From: Terriglobales bacterium
GTDB taxonomy: Bacteria > Acidobacteriota > Terriglobia > Terriglobales > Acidobacteriaceae
Assembly: GCA_035651655.1 (NCBI GenBank)
Contig: DASRFG010000031.1
Location: 1-64,000, forward strand
Reading direction: 5' to 3'
Length of the DNA stretch: 64,000 bases
The translations under genes and the position numbers were made by a program. The notes beneath the pieces are model-generated. The model was given only the letters and a program-made list of their open reading frames with translations. It made no database searches and was not told the DNA's origin. Positions 19,719-28,602 of the stretch are shown in pieces. Positions within the stretch are counted from its first letter, which is position 1; each line of letters begins with the position of its first letter.

Positions 19719-20819
19719 ATGCCCTTCTCCGACTTCCATGGCAACGAAGAAGTAGTCCGGCGCCTGCGGGGCATGCTGGGGCGTGATCGGCTTCCGCATG
19801 CGGTAATCCTGTCAGGGGCGCGCGGAGCTGGAAAGTACACCCTGGCCCAGATGATGGCCAAGGCGATGAATTGTCTTTCGCCGCCGGCCACAAAAGATGG
19901 CCTGCCGGATTTCTGCGGGACATGCAAGAACTGCATCCGCATAGCTCAAGCGGACGATTTAGAGGCACGCTGCGCCGAAGCGGTTGAAGCACGGGAGAGC
20001 ATGCGTGACGCCGACAAGCGCGAGACGCGCATTCTGATCCAAACCCACCCCGATGTGCTGATCATCCCTCCCGATCCGCCGCAGATGCTGATCAAGGTGG
20101 ACCAGGTAAGGCATGTGATCGGAGGTATCTACTACCGGCCCAGCGAAGGCAGGCAGCGGGTGTACATCTTTACCACTGCGGCGCTTATGAAGGAGGCGGC
20201 GAATTCCCTGCTCAAAGTGCTTGAAGAGCCGCCGGAGTTTGCCACCATTTTCCTGCTGGCAGAAAATCCCGGACAGTTGCTCCCGACCATCCGCTCACGC
20301 TCGGTCACACTTTCTCTGGCGGCACTTCCGGTCGAAGCCATTGAGCGTGACCTGGCAGAGAGGCGTCCGCAATGGACACCCAAGCAACGCGCGCTGGTGG
20401 CACGCCTGGCTGAAGGCGCGATCGGACGGGCCCGCGGCTTTGATTTGACCACCTACACCGAAGCCCGCACCGATGCCTTGACACTCCTGAATTCGGCCAT
20501 TGCGGCTGCCGACCACAGTGCACTGTTCCGGGTCACCGAGACTTATCGGGCCGGAGCAGAAGGCCAGGAAAAGACCCAACGGCTCATCCGGGCGATTTAC
20601 TCGCTCTTGCAGGACCTCATCTTCATAGACGCCGGCCTCCCTGAACTGGTGCGCAACACCGACATTGCCGGCGAGCTCAAAAAGATGGCCAAAGCAGTGG
20701 ACTTTGCGTGGCTCTCCGCGGCGAGTGCGCGGCTGGGAGAGGTTGAAAGCGGCATGCGGAGGAACCTGCTGCGCTCGCTCTCCTTGGACGCGTTCGCCAC
20801 CGCGTTAGAAAAAGGTTAA
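19719..20819 (+). CDS. holB: DNA polymerase III delta-prime subunit
   Basis: This is part of the clamp loader that places the beta clamp on primed DNA. The 366-residue AAA+ fold starts FSDFHGNEEVVRRLRGML. It has a modified P-loop region SGARGAGKYTLAQMMA, a zinc module (FCGTCKNCIRI, with another Cys in the ARCAEA segment after it), and the SRC-like sensor TIRSRSVTLSLAAL. DnaX-type subunits keep full Walker motifs and are much longer, so delta-prime is the better call. It is co-transcribed with tmk. Confidence 0.92.
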   Translation: MPFSDFHGNEEVVRRLRGMLGRDRLPHAVILSGARGAGKYTLAQMMAKAMNCLSPPATKDGLPDFCGTCKNCIRIAQADDLEARCAEAVEARESMRDADKRETRILIQTHPDVLIIPPDPPQMLIKVDQVRHVIGGIYYRPSEGRQRVYIFTTAALMKEAANSLLKVLEEPPEFATIFLLAENPGQLLPTIRSRSVTLSLAALPVEAIERDLAERRPQWTPKQRALVARLAEGAIGRARGFDLTTYTEARTDALTLLNSAIAAADHSALFRVTETYRAGAEGQEKTQRLIRAIYSLLQDLIFIDAGLPELVRNTDIAGELKKMAKAVDFAWLSAASARLGEVESGMRRNLLRSLSLDAFATALEKG

Positions 20820-20859
20820 CAGACCGGCGTGAAGCTCTTAACTAACTGATTGATAACGG

Positions 20860-20876
20860 CGTCGCAAAATGCGACG
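20860..20876. repeat. Short perfect hairpin after holB
   Basis: CGTCGCA-AAA-TGCGACG is a perfect 7-bp stem with a 3-nt loop, 41 nt after the holB stop. No T-run follows on either strand, so an intrinsic terminator is not supported. Possible TTGTTA/GATACG promoter elements (20901-20928) for hfq lie just downstream, so the hairpin separates the two transcription units. Confidence 0.4.
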
Positions 20877-21030
20877 TCACCACAGGTGAGTACCAAAGAA
20901 TTGTTATTGCACCAGTTCTTGTGATACGGTAGGCGAAGATTCACCCTCACGCGAGTAATTCACTAACGGCTAAACAGGGTGGCTGTCTGCGCGCTCCATG
21001 TGCGCGCATTTCAACCATGGGCGGTGCGAA

Positions 21031-21444
21031 ATGAAGGAAAGTCTGGATGCAACGGCCGTCGGACGCGCCCTGGAAACAGAAGAATTTTCCAATCGCCGAC
21101 TGATTCGCCCCACATTCAATCGCGCCGAGCACAACCATAACCGCGTTGAGCCTGCGGGTGAGCGCCGCGACAGGCCCGAGCGTACTGCTGCCATGAGCCC
21201 GCGTAAGAGTGCCCCTCCCGAACAGACCAATGCTGAGAACTTCTATTATCAGAAGCAGATGCAGAGCAAGACGCCAATGGTCTTGGTGCTGCGCGATGGG
21301 GAAGAGATTCATGGAATTATCGAATGGTATGACCGGAACTGCATTAAGGTAAATCGCAACGGCCAGCCCAACCTGATGATCTACAAGCCCTCCATAAAAT
21401 ACCTGTACAAAGAAAGCGAAAACGGCAAGCGCCACGGCCAGTAA
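21031..21444 (+). CDS. hfq: Hfq-family Sm-like RNA chaperone with long N-terminal extension
   Basis: The C-terminal ~65 residues form an Sm/Hfq domain. [20 protein letters not shown] corresponds to Sm1, and the [11 protein letters not shown] segment corresponds to the Hfq Sm2 motif YKHAIS. The N-terminal ~70 residues are rich in Arg, Glu, His and Asn and appear disordered, unlike Enterobacteria, where the extension is C-terminal. Hfq hexamers pair small RNAs with mRNAs. I start at the ATG at 21031, giving 137 residues. An ATG at 21193 would give only the Sm domain. The Sm match is clear, but ring and RNA-binding behaviour cannot be read from sequence. Confidence 0.82.
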   Translation: MKESLDATAVGRALETEEFSNRRLIRPTFNRAEHNHNRVEPAGERRDRPERTAAMSPRKSAPPEQTNAENFYYQKQMQSKTPMVLVLRDGEEIHGIIEWYDRNCIKVNRNGQPNLMIYKPSIKYLYKESENGKRHGQ

Positions 21445-21482
21445 ACTCCCTCATTTTTCAAAGCTCGAGAATAAACCTGCCG

Positions 21483-21511
21483 TTGACAATAGCCTCTCGG
21501 CCCTTTAGTAT
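21483..21511 (+). promoter_or_regulatory. Promoter of the HU/IHF gene
   Basis: A consensus -35 TTGACA (21483-21488), a 17-nt spacer and a -10 TAGTAT (21506-21511) are present. The expected transcript start is near 21518, giving a leader of about 50 nt. This is one of the strongest promoter matches in the window, which suits an abundant nucleoid protein. Confidence 0.65.
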
Positions 21512-21568
21512 CCGCGATTTAGCAGTCTTCGCAGCGGCAAAGCGGGGACCGCTTCAGTCGGAGCGCCC

Positions 21569-21838
21569 GTGATCAAGCTAGACATCATCAACGAAGTCGT
21601 GAATAAGACGGGAATCACCAAGACCAAGGCCGAATTGGCGGTTGAGACCGTCTTCGAGAGCATGAAAAAGGCGCTATCTCACGGCGATCGCATTGAACTG
21701 CGGGGGTTTGGAGTTTTCAACGTACGCCCCCGCAAGACCGGCATCGGGCGCAACCCACGCACCGGAGCCGAAGTCAGCATCCCACCTGGAAAAGCTGTAC
21801 GCTTCAAGCCCGGCAAGGAACTTCAATCCATAGACTAA
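21569..21838 (+). CDS. HU/IHF-family nucleoid DNA-binding protein
   Basis: This 89-residue histone-like protein starts at a GTG with CGGAG just upstream. It has the family pattern of an alpha-helical dimer base (KLDIINEVVNKTGITKTKAE), ELRGFGVFNVRPRKTGIGRN, and the DNA-intercalating arm NPRTGAEVSIPPGKAVRFKPGK. The arm sequence is closer to IHF-beta than to HU, but in this phylum such genes are commonly labelled either way. It bends DNA and compacts the nucleoid. Confidence 0.95.
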   Translation: MIKLDIINEVVNKTGITKTKAELAVETVFESMKKALSHGDRIELRGFGVFNVRPRKTGIGRNPRTGAEVSIPPGKAVRFKPGKELQSID

Positions 21839-21915
21839 GAGACTAAACCTCTCTTTTAGCTCGTCGCTGCTGCAAGTTTCCCCTCTGGGGAGCTTGATAC
21901 AATCTTTTCAGGCTG

Positions 21916-22953
21916 ATGTCCGAACCTTTTTCGCCAACTTCTGCTACTTACGAGATCCCTGCGCCGGTTGAAGTCTTTACCGTCCGGCCCCCTCGCCGGC
22001 GTTATTGGCTGCACGCCTTGCTGTTTCTGGCTACCGTCTTCACCACCCTGGTGGTAGGCGCCCGCATGGAGGACAACTTCCTCAATAACCGACCCACTTT
22101 TTCTCGTGAATCCGATAGTCTGCCTTTGTTTCCTGTGGTCTGGACATTGCAACACCCCTCTCGGCTGCTACTCGGAGTTCCGTTCGCGGCCACCCTCATG
22201 CTGATCCTGTTGGCCCACGAGATGGGACACTATCTCTACTGTCTGAAATACGGTGTTTACGCGACGCTTCCGTTTTTTATTCCAGCCCCTACCCCGATCG
22301 GCACGCTGGGGGCATTTATTCGGATTCGATCACCCATTCGCTCACGTTCGGCGCTTTTCGATATCGGCATTGGCGGGCCGATCGCTGGATTCGTTGTTGC
22401 AGTGATCACGCTTGTATTCGCCTTTTCGCTTTCCAAGCCGCTAAATCCGGCCATCCCACCTTCGGACATTCAGTTGGGCTACCCGCTCATCTTTCATTTG
22501 GTGTACCGCCTAATGGGCGCGTGGCTGCCGGGCTCGGTAGGAGGCGTAGCCTTAAACGAACTGCACCTACACCCCACAGCCATCGCCGCCTGGGTCGGAA
22601 TGTTCGCTACGGCCCTGAATTTATTGCCCGGTGGTCAGCTCGACGGGGGGCACATTATCTATGCCGTCTGGCCGCGCGCACACCGTCATGTGACGCGCGT
22701 CACGATTGCGATGTTATTGACACTCGGAACAATAGCCGTGTTGCGCGACTTCCGTTTCATTGGAGGCCGCTGGTCAGGTTGGGAGGGCTGGCTGGTTTGG
22801 GCGGTCCTGGTCGGCCTCACGGGAATGCGGCATCCGCAGACGATTCCCTGGCCAGGACTGGACAACAAGCGCAAGCTGCTGGCGGTCGTAGCATTAGGAA
22901 TGCTCATCCTCACCTTCGTTGCCGCTCCCTTGCAGCAAACAGTCTGGCGCTAG
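21916..22953 (+). CDS. Site-2 protease family (M50) membrane metallopeptidase
   Basis: This 345-residue polytopic protein has the zinc motif LAHEMGHYLYCLKYG (H101, E102, H105) within a membrane segment and a second catalytic element NLLPGGQLDGGH near residue 235. Both are diagnostic of the intramembrane M50 family. A short soluble N-terminus precedes the first hydrophobic helix. There is no PDZ domain, so it differs from RseP and resembles the plant EGY/FtsEX-independent group. The target is unknown. Its stop is 6 nt from the convergent priA stop. Confidence 0.9.
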   Translation: MSEPFSPTSATYEIPAPVEVFTVRPPRRRYWLHALLFLATVFTTLVVGARMEDNFLNNRPTFSRESDSLPLFPVVWTLQHPSRLLLGVPFAATLMLILLAHEMGHYLYCLKYGVYATLPFFIPAPTPIGTLGAFIRIRSPIRSRSALFDIGIGGPIAGFVVAVITLVFAFSLSKPLNPAIPPSDIQLGYPLIFHLVYRLMGAWLPGSVGGVALNELHLHPTAIAAWVGMFATALNLLPGGQLDGGHIIYAVWPRAHRHVTRVTIAMLLTLGTIAVLRDFRFIGGRWSGWEGWLVWAVLVGLTGMRHPQTIPWPGLDNKRKLLAVVALGMLILTFVAAPLQQTVWR

Positions 22954-22959
22954 TCTTAA

Positions 22960-25440
22960 CTACAGCAGCCAGAGAGCGTCTACATCCACAATAATGCTGG
23001 TGTGCGGCATTTTTTCCTGGGCAGCGACAGCCAGCATGGCGCGCAGCAGTGAGTTGAGCTTTTGGCGGCTGGAAGATTTCAGTACAAAGTGGTAGCGGTA
23101 GTCGCGCTTAAGGCGCACGATGGGCGCTGCCGCGGGACCGAGCACTCGCACTCCTACATGCGAGGTCTTCTCAAACCAGCGTCCCAGCAATCCAGAATAT
23201 TTCAGCGCATCATCCAGTTTGGGACTACACACCAATACGTTGGCGAGCGCACCGAAAGGCGGATAGTGCATCCAGCTGCGGTAACGGAGTTCTTTATCGT
23301 AGAAACCGCGGAAGTCATGCTGGGCAGCAAACTGCACCGCATAATGATCGGGAAAGTACGTCTGCAGAACAACCTTGCCCGGAGTGCCGCCGCGCCCGGC
23401 CCGCCCCGCAACTTGCGTCAGGAGCTGGAACGTGCGCTCAGCAGCGCGGAAGTCAGGCAGACCGAGCGCAATGTCCGCCCCTACCACTCCCACCAGGGTC
23501 ACTCCGTGCACGTCATGGCCCTTGGCAATCATTTGTGTGCCCACCAGGAGGTCGAGTTCTCCGGCGTCAAGCGCATTCAACATGCGCTCGAAATCGTGGC
23601 GTCCACGGACGGTATCCCGATCCAGTCGCCCGATGCGCGCCTGCGGAAACATGCCACGCAGTAGCTCTTCCAACTTCTCCGACCCGGTGCCGACGAATTG
23701 GACGTACTCACTGCCACACTTGGCGCAGGTTTTCGGCACCGGCTGACTCTGCCCGCAATAGTGGCATTCCAGACGGCGAGCACTCTTGTGATGGGTCATG
23801 GCAATCGCGCAATTTTCGCACTCCACAGTGTGGCCGCAGGCCCTGCAGAGAACGACTGGCGAATACCCGCGGCGATTGAGCAATATCATGACTTGCTCGC
23901 CGCGCGTGAGCCGTTCAGCAATCTCCGCCGCCAGCTTGCGCGAGATCACCTGCTCAGCACCGGTTTCCTGGAACTCAGTCCGCATGTCAACGATTTCAAC
24001 TTCTGGAAGCGGCCGCTTCTCCACCCGGTCCGGCAGCTCAATCAGTGAGTACTTGCTGTTCTGAGCGTTGTAATAGGATTCGAGAGACGGGGTTGCCGAC
24101 CCAAGTACCACCACCGCGCCCGTCATTTTGGCGCGCATCACGGCTACGTCCCTTGCGTTATAGCGGGGCATTTCTTCTTGCTTGTAAGAGCCATCCTGCT
24201 CTTCGTCCACCACCATGAGCGCAAGGTCCGTTACCGGCGCGAACACAGCAGAGCGAGTGCCCACCACAATGCGCGCTTCGCCTCGATGAATGCGATGCCA
24301 CTGCTCTGCGCGTTCCTGGTCTGAAAGGCCGGAGTGCAGTATTGCAACCTGGTCAGCGAAGATGCGGTGCAGGTCGGCCGCCACCGCGGGGGTCAGACCG
24401 ATCTCCGGCACCAGCAGGATGGCGGAACGTCCAGCCTGCAACACGGCTTGCATGCTGGCCAGATACGCCGCGGTCTTGCCTGAACCGGTTACGCCGTGCA
24501 AGAGAAAACCAGCGAATTTTCTCTCCTCGACTGCAGAATTAATATGGGTAAGCGCATTTTGCTGCGCTGCGGTGAATTGAAATTCGCTTGGTGAAAGCCG
24601 GGGGCGCATCGTGGAAACGCTGAATCCTGCCGGTTGCTCACTGATCTCGACCAGGCCGCGCTTGGCCAGTGTCTGCAAAGTGGAGCGCGGAACCTTCAGC
24701 TCGCGCAGACTCTCAACCTGCAGCTTTCCGCCCGCATTCGCGATAGCTTCGACAATCGTTCGTTGGTTAGGGTTCAGCGCTCGGGCAGGGTTATGTTCGG
24801 CAAGCGGCGTGACCAGGGTGGCAACTTTGATTGTTCGGCCCGCCTCCCGGGTTGCAGAGAGATCATGGCGTGAGATCCACTTGCGGCGGGCTAGCGCGTC
24901 AAGAGTGGCTTTGTTGGCACTTGTCCCCGAGATTAGGCTGCCTTCGCGCGCGATCTCGCGTTCCGCCAGATATTCGAGCACCTCGTATTCGGCAGCCAGT
25001 TCGGCCTCGGGCTTGTGTGATCTGGTTGAAGCACCCGACATTCCAGCCAGGTGCAATGCCAGCCGGCCCGCATCAGCGATCTGGTAACCGCGATCGCGCT
25101 TAAATTCCGCAGCCAGGGGCAGCATGGTTCGAAAAACTTCTCCGAGAGGAGCCAGGTAATATTCCGAGATCCATTGCGCCAGGCGCATCAGGTCCGGATT
25201 GAGCACCGGGACAGCGTCCAAGACCTTAAGCACGGCCTTGGTCTGGACCGTGGGCTCACGATCGTGCAGGGAAACTACCACTCCCGAGAGCCGTTGCTCG
25301 CGAAATGGGACGAGCACTCGTCCACCCACTACGGGCTGGTTACCGTTCGCCTCCTCTATGTCAGGAGGAACTGCAGGAATGCGGTACGTGAAGGTGGTGT
25401 CCAGCGGGACGGGCAGCGCGATGTCGCAGAACTCAGGCAT
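22960..25440 (-). CDS. priA: Primosomal protein N' (replication restart helicase PriA)
   Basis: PriA reloads the replisome at stalled forks. The 826-residue protein has an N-terminal 3'-DNA binding domain, the helicase P-loop GVTGSGKTAAYLASM and the Walker B DEEQD. Eight Cys ligands follow in CRACGHTVECENC, ECHYCG and TCAKCGS. It also has the helicase VI region QVAGRAGRGGTPGKVVLQT. It is about 100 residues longer than E. coli PriA, mostly in the N-terminal half. It ends the yicC-gmk-rpoZ-coaBC-udg-priA operon, and the udg stop is 13 nt before its start. Confidence 0.97.
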   Translation of the reverse strand: MPEFCDIALPVPLDTTFTYRIPAVPPDIEEANGNQPVVGGRVLVPFREQRLSGVVVSLHDREPTVQTKAVLKVLDAVPVLNPDLMRLAQWISEYYLAPLGEVFRTMLPLAAEFKRDRGYQIADAGRLALHLAGMSGASTRSHKPEAELAAEYEVLEYLAEREIAREGSLISGTSANKATLDALARRKWISRHDLSATREAGRTIKVATLVTPLAEHNPARALNPNQRTIVEAIANAGGKLQVESLRELKVPRSTLQTLAKRGLVEISEQPAGFSVSTMRPRLSPSEFQFTAAQQNALTHINSAVEERKFAGFLLHGVTGSGKTAAYLASMQAVLQAGRSAILLVPEIGLTPAVAADLHRIFADQVAILHSGLSDQERAEQWHRIHRGEARIVVGTRSAVFAPVTDLALMVVDEEQDGSYKQEEMPRYNARDVAVMRAKMTGAVVVLGSATPSLESYYNAQNSKYSLIELPDRVEKRPLPEVEIVDMRTEFQETGAEQVISRKLAAEIAERLTRGEQVMILLNRRGYSPVVLCRACGHTVECENCAIAMTHHKSARRLECHYCGQSQPVPKTCAKCGSEYVQFVGTGSEKLEELLRGMFPQARIGRLDRDTVRGRHDFERMLNALDAGELDLLVGTQMIAKGHDVHGVTLVGVVGADIALGLPDFRAAERTFQLLTQVAGRAGRGGTPGKVVLQTYFPDHYAVQFAAQHDFRGFYDKELRYRSWMHYPPFGALANVLVCSPKLDDALKYSGLLGRWFEKTSHVGVRVLGPAAAPIVRLKRDYRYHFVLKSSSRQKLNSLLRAMLAVAAQEKMPHTSIIVDVDALWLL

Positions 25441-25453
25441 TCTATGGTCGCGT

Positions 25454-26332
25454 TCACGCCGGGTCTTGTGCCTTCGCGGGTGGCGTCAGACCTAAGTATT
25501 TCATCACCATCTGCAGATCTTTCCAGGTTTCTTTCTTCTGCCGTGGATCGCGCAGCAAGAAGGCCGGGTGATACGTGACTGCCAACTTTACAGGTGGAGG
25601 CGCTGAATTGGGACGGCCATTGCTCTCCACTCGAGGGTTGAAGTCGTACCATCGGCCACGCAGTTCTGCCATGGGCGCATTGATTGCGAGCAGGGTCTTC
25701 GCAGCCACTGCCCCTAAAGCGACAATAACTTTAGGACATATCGCAGCAATTTGGCGCATAAGAAACGGAGAGCAGGTCTCGCACTCGTCGCGCTCCGGAG
25801 TGCGATTTCCTGGCGGCCGACACTTAATTATGTTGGCAATATAGACGTCTTCACGCTTCAGGCCCATTGCCAGGATCATGTTCGTGAGTAACTGCCCCGC
25901 ACGGCCCACGAACGGAATACCCTGCTGATCTTCGTCTGCTCCCGGGGCCTCGCCGATGAACATCAGGTCAGCGTTGGGATCGCCCACCCCAAAAACAATC
26001 TGTTTGCGTCCCTGCTTGTGCAGCACGCAACGCGTGCAGTCGCCGAGGTCCTCACGGATAAGCTTCAGCTCGGTAGCCACATTCTTGCGCGGTGCCGAGG
26101 GTTGAGCTGTGCCGAGAGCGCTTGTCTGCGACGCGAAGACTTCCTCACCAACTTTGGACACGGAAATCATCTTTGTGCTTTCCTGTGCATTCATTCCCTG
26201 CTCCGATTCCGCGATAGCCGTCAGCACAGCCGAGGGCGGCCGGCGATAAAAGTCGTAGATGCCCATTTCGCGGTAGTAATCGAGGCGGGCTGATAGCTGT
26301 TCGCGAAGCTTTGGGTCGAGAAAGCCGGCCAT
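25454..26332 (-). CDS. Uracil-DNA glycosylase, type-4-like with Fe-S cluster
   Basis: This 292-residue glycosylase removes uracil from DNA. The catalytic region is [20 protein letters not shown], the cluster Cys pairs are CTRC and the CETC in [11 protein letters not shown], and the His motif is [14 protein letters not shown]. These fit the bacterial family 4 glycosylases with a [4Fe-4S] cluster. A low-complexity N-terminal extension of about 95 residues precedes the domain. It lies between coaBC (3 nt gap) and priA, so a repair gene is co-transcribed with cofactor and replication-restart genes. Confidence 0.9.
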   Translation of the reverse strand: MAGFLDPKLREQLSARLDYYREMGIYDFYRRPPSAVLTAIAESEQGMNAQESTKMISVSKVGEEVFASQTSALGTAQPSAPRKNVATELKLIREDLGDCTRCVLHKQGRKQIVFGVGDPNADLMFIGEAPGADEDQQGIPFVGRAGQLLTNMILAMGLKREDVYIANIIKCRPPGNRTPERDECETCSPFLMRQIAAICPKVIVALGAVAAKTLLAINAPMAELRGRWYDFNPRVESNGRPNSAPPPVKLAVTYHPAFLLRDPRQKKETWKDLQMVMKYLGLTPPAKAQDPA

Positions 26333-26335
26333 TAT

Positions 26336-27571
26336 TTACTTATCTACTCTAGCGGGCGCGTGAACCGGCTGGTGGCGGCGCTGCCGCAGGCGGACCACCT
26401 GGTCGAGGACGCGCTGCGCCACGTCCCATTTGGTGGTCTCGGGAACTTCGATTACTTCGTCGTTGGTCAGAATGGTGACGGCATTGCGTTCAGAATCAAA
26501 TCCGATTCCGGGTTGAGAGACATCGTTGACTACCATTGCGTCGAGGGACTTGCTGGCAAGTTTGCGGCGAGCATTTTCCAGCACATTCTCGGTTTCCGCT
26601 GCGAAGCCAATTACCAACTGCTTGTCACGTCTGCGAATCACTTCAGCCAGGACGTCTGCCGTCGGCTCTAAATCAACCGACATCGGGCCACCCCGCTTGA
26701 TCTTATGGCGCGCCGCGGCTTTGGGCTTGTAATCCGAGACAGCTGCCGTGGCAATTACGACTGTGGCTTCTCCGAGCCTGGACAGCGCGCGGTCACGCAT
26801 CTGCTCGGCAGTTTCTACCGATATCAGTTCCGCGCCGCCCGGCGCTTGAACCGTCACCGGCCCGCTCACTAGCAACACCTTCGCCCCTCGGCGTAGTGCG
26901 GCTTCTGCCAGTGCATATCCCATACGCCCGCTGGAACGGTTGGTGAGATAGCGAACGGGATCAATGTGTTCGCGGGTTGGGCCCGCCGTGATGAGCACTG
27001 TCTCAGCAGCGAGGTCTTGAGCAGCTCCCAAGGCTTCCAGTGCGGCGGCGACAATGGCCTCGTTGCTGGCCAAGCGACCGGGACCGGTCATGCCGCAAGC
27101 CAGATATCCGGCGTCGGGCTCCACGATGCGAACCCCGCGCTGGCGTAATGTTTCGAGGTTCGCTTGAGTCGCCGCGTGCTGCCACATATTGACGTTCATC
27201 GCTGGCGCGATCACCACCGGAGCAGTGGTCGCGAGATAAAGAGTCGAGAGGAAATCATCGGCGATTCCCTGCGCGAACTTGGCAATTAGGTCTGCCGTGG
27301 CAGGCGCGACCAATAGCGCATCAATACTCTGCGCGACGGCAATGTGTTCAATGGCAGATTCAACATTCGGCTGATGGCCAGGATCGGATCCAAATAGGTC
27401 GGTAATAACTTTTTCACCCGAAAGGGCGGCAAAGGTCAGTGGACGAACAAATTCCTGAGCAGCGCGAGTCATAACTACCTGAACGCGCACGCCACGGTCC
27501 TGCAGCGAGCGCACGATTTCAGCGGACTTATAGGCGGCGATGCCGCCGCTCACGCCCAGGGCAATTTTCAT
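26336..27571 (-). CDS. coaBC: Bifunctional phosphopantothenoylcysteine decarboxylase/synthase
   Basis: This enzyme makes 4'-phosphopantetheine for coenzyme A from phosphopantothenate and cysteine. The CoaC flavoprotein half has LGVSGGIAAYKSAEIVR, PAMNVNMWQHAATQ and the Cys in YLACGMTGPGRLAS. The CoaB half has ITAGPTREHIDPVRYLTNRS. I start at the ATG at 27571; a GTG 15 nt upstream would add five residues. It is 69 nt downstream of rpoZ, a conserved pairing. Confidence 0.96.
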   Translation of the reverse strand: MKIALGVSGGIAAYKSAEIVRSLQDRGVRVQVVMTRAAQEFVRPLTFAALSGEKVITDLFGSDPGHQPNVESAIEHIAVAQSIDALLVAPATADLIAKFAQGIADDFLSTLYLATTAPVVIAPAMNVNMWQHAATQANLETLRQRGVRIVEPDAGYLACGMTGPGRLASNEAIVAAALEALGAAQDLAAETVLITAGPTREHIDPVRYLTNRSSGRMGYALAEAALRRGAKVLLVSGPVTVQAPGGAELISVETAEQMRDRALSRLGEATVVIATAAVSDYKPKAAARHKIKRGGPMSVDLEPTADVLAEVIRRRDKQLVIGFAAETENVLENARRKLASKSLDAMVVNDVSQPGIGFDSERNAVTILTNDEVIEVPETTKWDVAQRVLDQVVRLRQRRHQPVHAPARVDK

Positions 27572-27640
27572 TGCGTCAACCCGCACCTAACCAATAGATG
27601 CTGCCCGCCACGGCGCAGACTCCAGGCGGCGTCCCGCGAT

Positions 27641-27892
27641 TCACTCGCCGAGGGCGGCATCCGGAATCATGGCCTTGTCGAAAAAGTCGGAGGCCACTTC
27701 AGCCGCCGACTTCTCTATCTCGGGGATCAGCCATTTGATCTTGCCAGCCCGAATCTCATCCTGAGCGATTCGGCAAGGCTTGCGAGAATTCGTGTCAATC
27801 ACGGGGCGGGCGCCCGATTGCAGCAGACGGGCACGGCGTGCCGCAACCAGAATGTACCGATAATTGCTATCGAAACCTTCCATCAGTTTCAT
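27641..27892 (-). CDS. rpoZ: DNA-directed RNA polymerase omega subunit
   Basis: The omega subunit binds beta-prime and aids RNA polymerase assembly. The 83-residue protein has the typical SNYRYILVAARRARLLQSGA and lies between gmk and coaBC as in many bacteria. AGGAG about 7 nt upstream supports the ATG. It is somewhat longer than the ~65 residues seen in firmicutes. Confidence 0.93.
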   Translation of the reverse strand: MKLMEGFDSNYRYILVAARRARLLQSGARPVIDTNSRKPCRIAQDEIRAGKIKWLIPEIEKSAAEVASDFFDKAMIPDAALGE

Positions 27893-27915
27893 TACTTTTC
27901 TCCTGCTGCCACTGT

Positions 27916-28602
27916 TTAGCGGTGCGTGGCCGAGAGAGCAAAAGAAGCCAGAATGGGCTGCAATCGCTCGCGGATGTTGGGCAGAAGAGAGCGGCTAGCC
28001 TTGGCCACAATCTCTGCCTCTTTGGGGGAGAGATCCGCTCTGGAACGCGGCAAACGCTCGGCCAGGAAAATGGCTCTGAGTTCGTCAATGGACTGTTCCA
28101 GGCGGTCGTTAATCAGAATATAGTCGTAAAAGTGATAATTCTCAATCTCTTTCGCAGCCCCGATCAGGCGACGTTGAATCACCTGGTCTGAGTCCAGGCT
28201 ACGACGGCGCAAGCGCTGCTCCAAGGTGGGCTTGTCGGGGGGGAGGACGAAAATGCTCACGGCGTCCTGGATTTTCTGCTTCACCTGGGCTGCGCCTTGA
28301 ACATCAATGTCGAGCAGCAGGTCGTGCCCTGCTTCTTTCGCCTCAGTGAGGAAGCGCTTGGCGGTACCGTAGTAATTCCCAAAGACGTTAGCATGTTCCA
28401 GGAACTCGTCCCGGCGGATCATCTCCTCAAATCTGTCAACCGATACAAAGTAGTATTCGCACCCGTCCCGCTCGCTGCCGCGCGGCGACCGAGTCGTGTA
28501 GGAGATTGAAAAATCGAGATTATGGACAGATTTGCGAAGTTCGTCCACCAGAGTGGACTTTCCCGAGCCGGACGGCGCCGAGATGATGTAAACCTTGCTC
28601 AT
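27916..28602 (-). CDS. gmk: Guanylate kinase
   Basis: Guanylate kinase phosphorylates GMP to GDP. The P-loop IISAPSGSGKSTLVDEL is followed by the GMP-binding segment YTTRSPRGSERDGCEYYF and DIDVQGAAQVK. The 228-residue length is slightly above the usual 205. It overlaps the end of yicC by 4 nt (ATGA), indicating translational coupling, and is followed by rpoZ after 23 nt. Confidence 0.97.
   Translation of the reverse strand: MSKVYIISAPSGSGKSTLVDELRKSVHNLDFSISYTTRSPRGSERDGCEYYFVSVDRFEEMIRRDEFLEHANVFGNYYGTAKRFLTEAKEAGHDLLLDIDVQGAAQVKQKIQDAVSIFVLPPDKPTLEQRLRRRSLDSDQVIQRRLIGAAKEIENYHFYDYILINDRLEQSIDELRAIFLAERLPRSRADLSPKEAEIVAKASRSLLPNIRERLQPILASFALSATHR

Noticed and set aside
20860-20876. Hairpin after holB as a Rho-independent terminator
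   Set aside because: There is no T-run after the stem on either strand.
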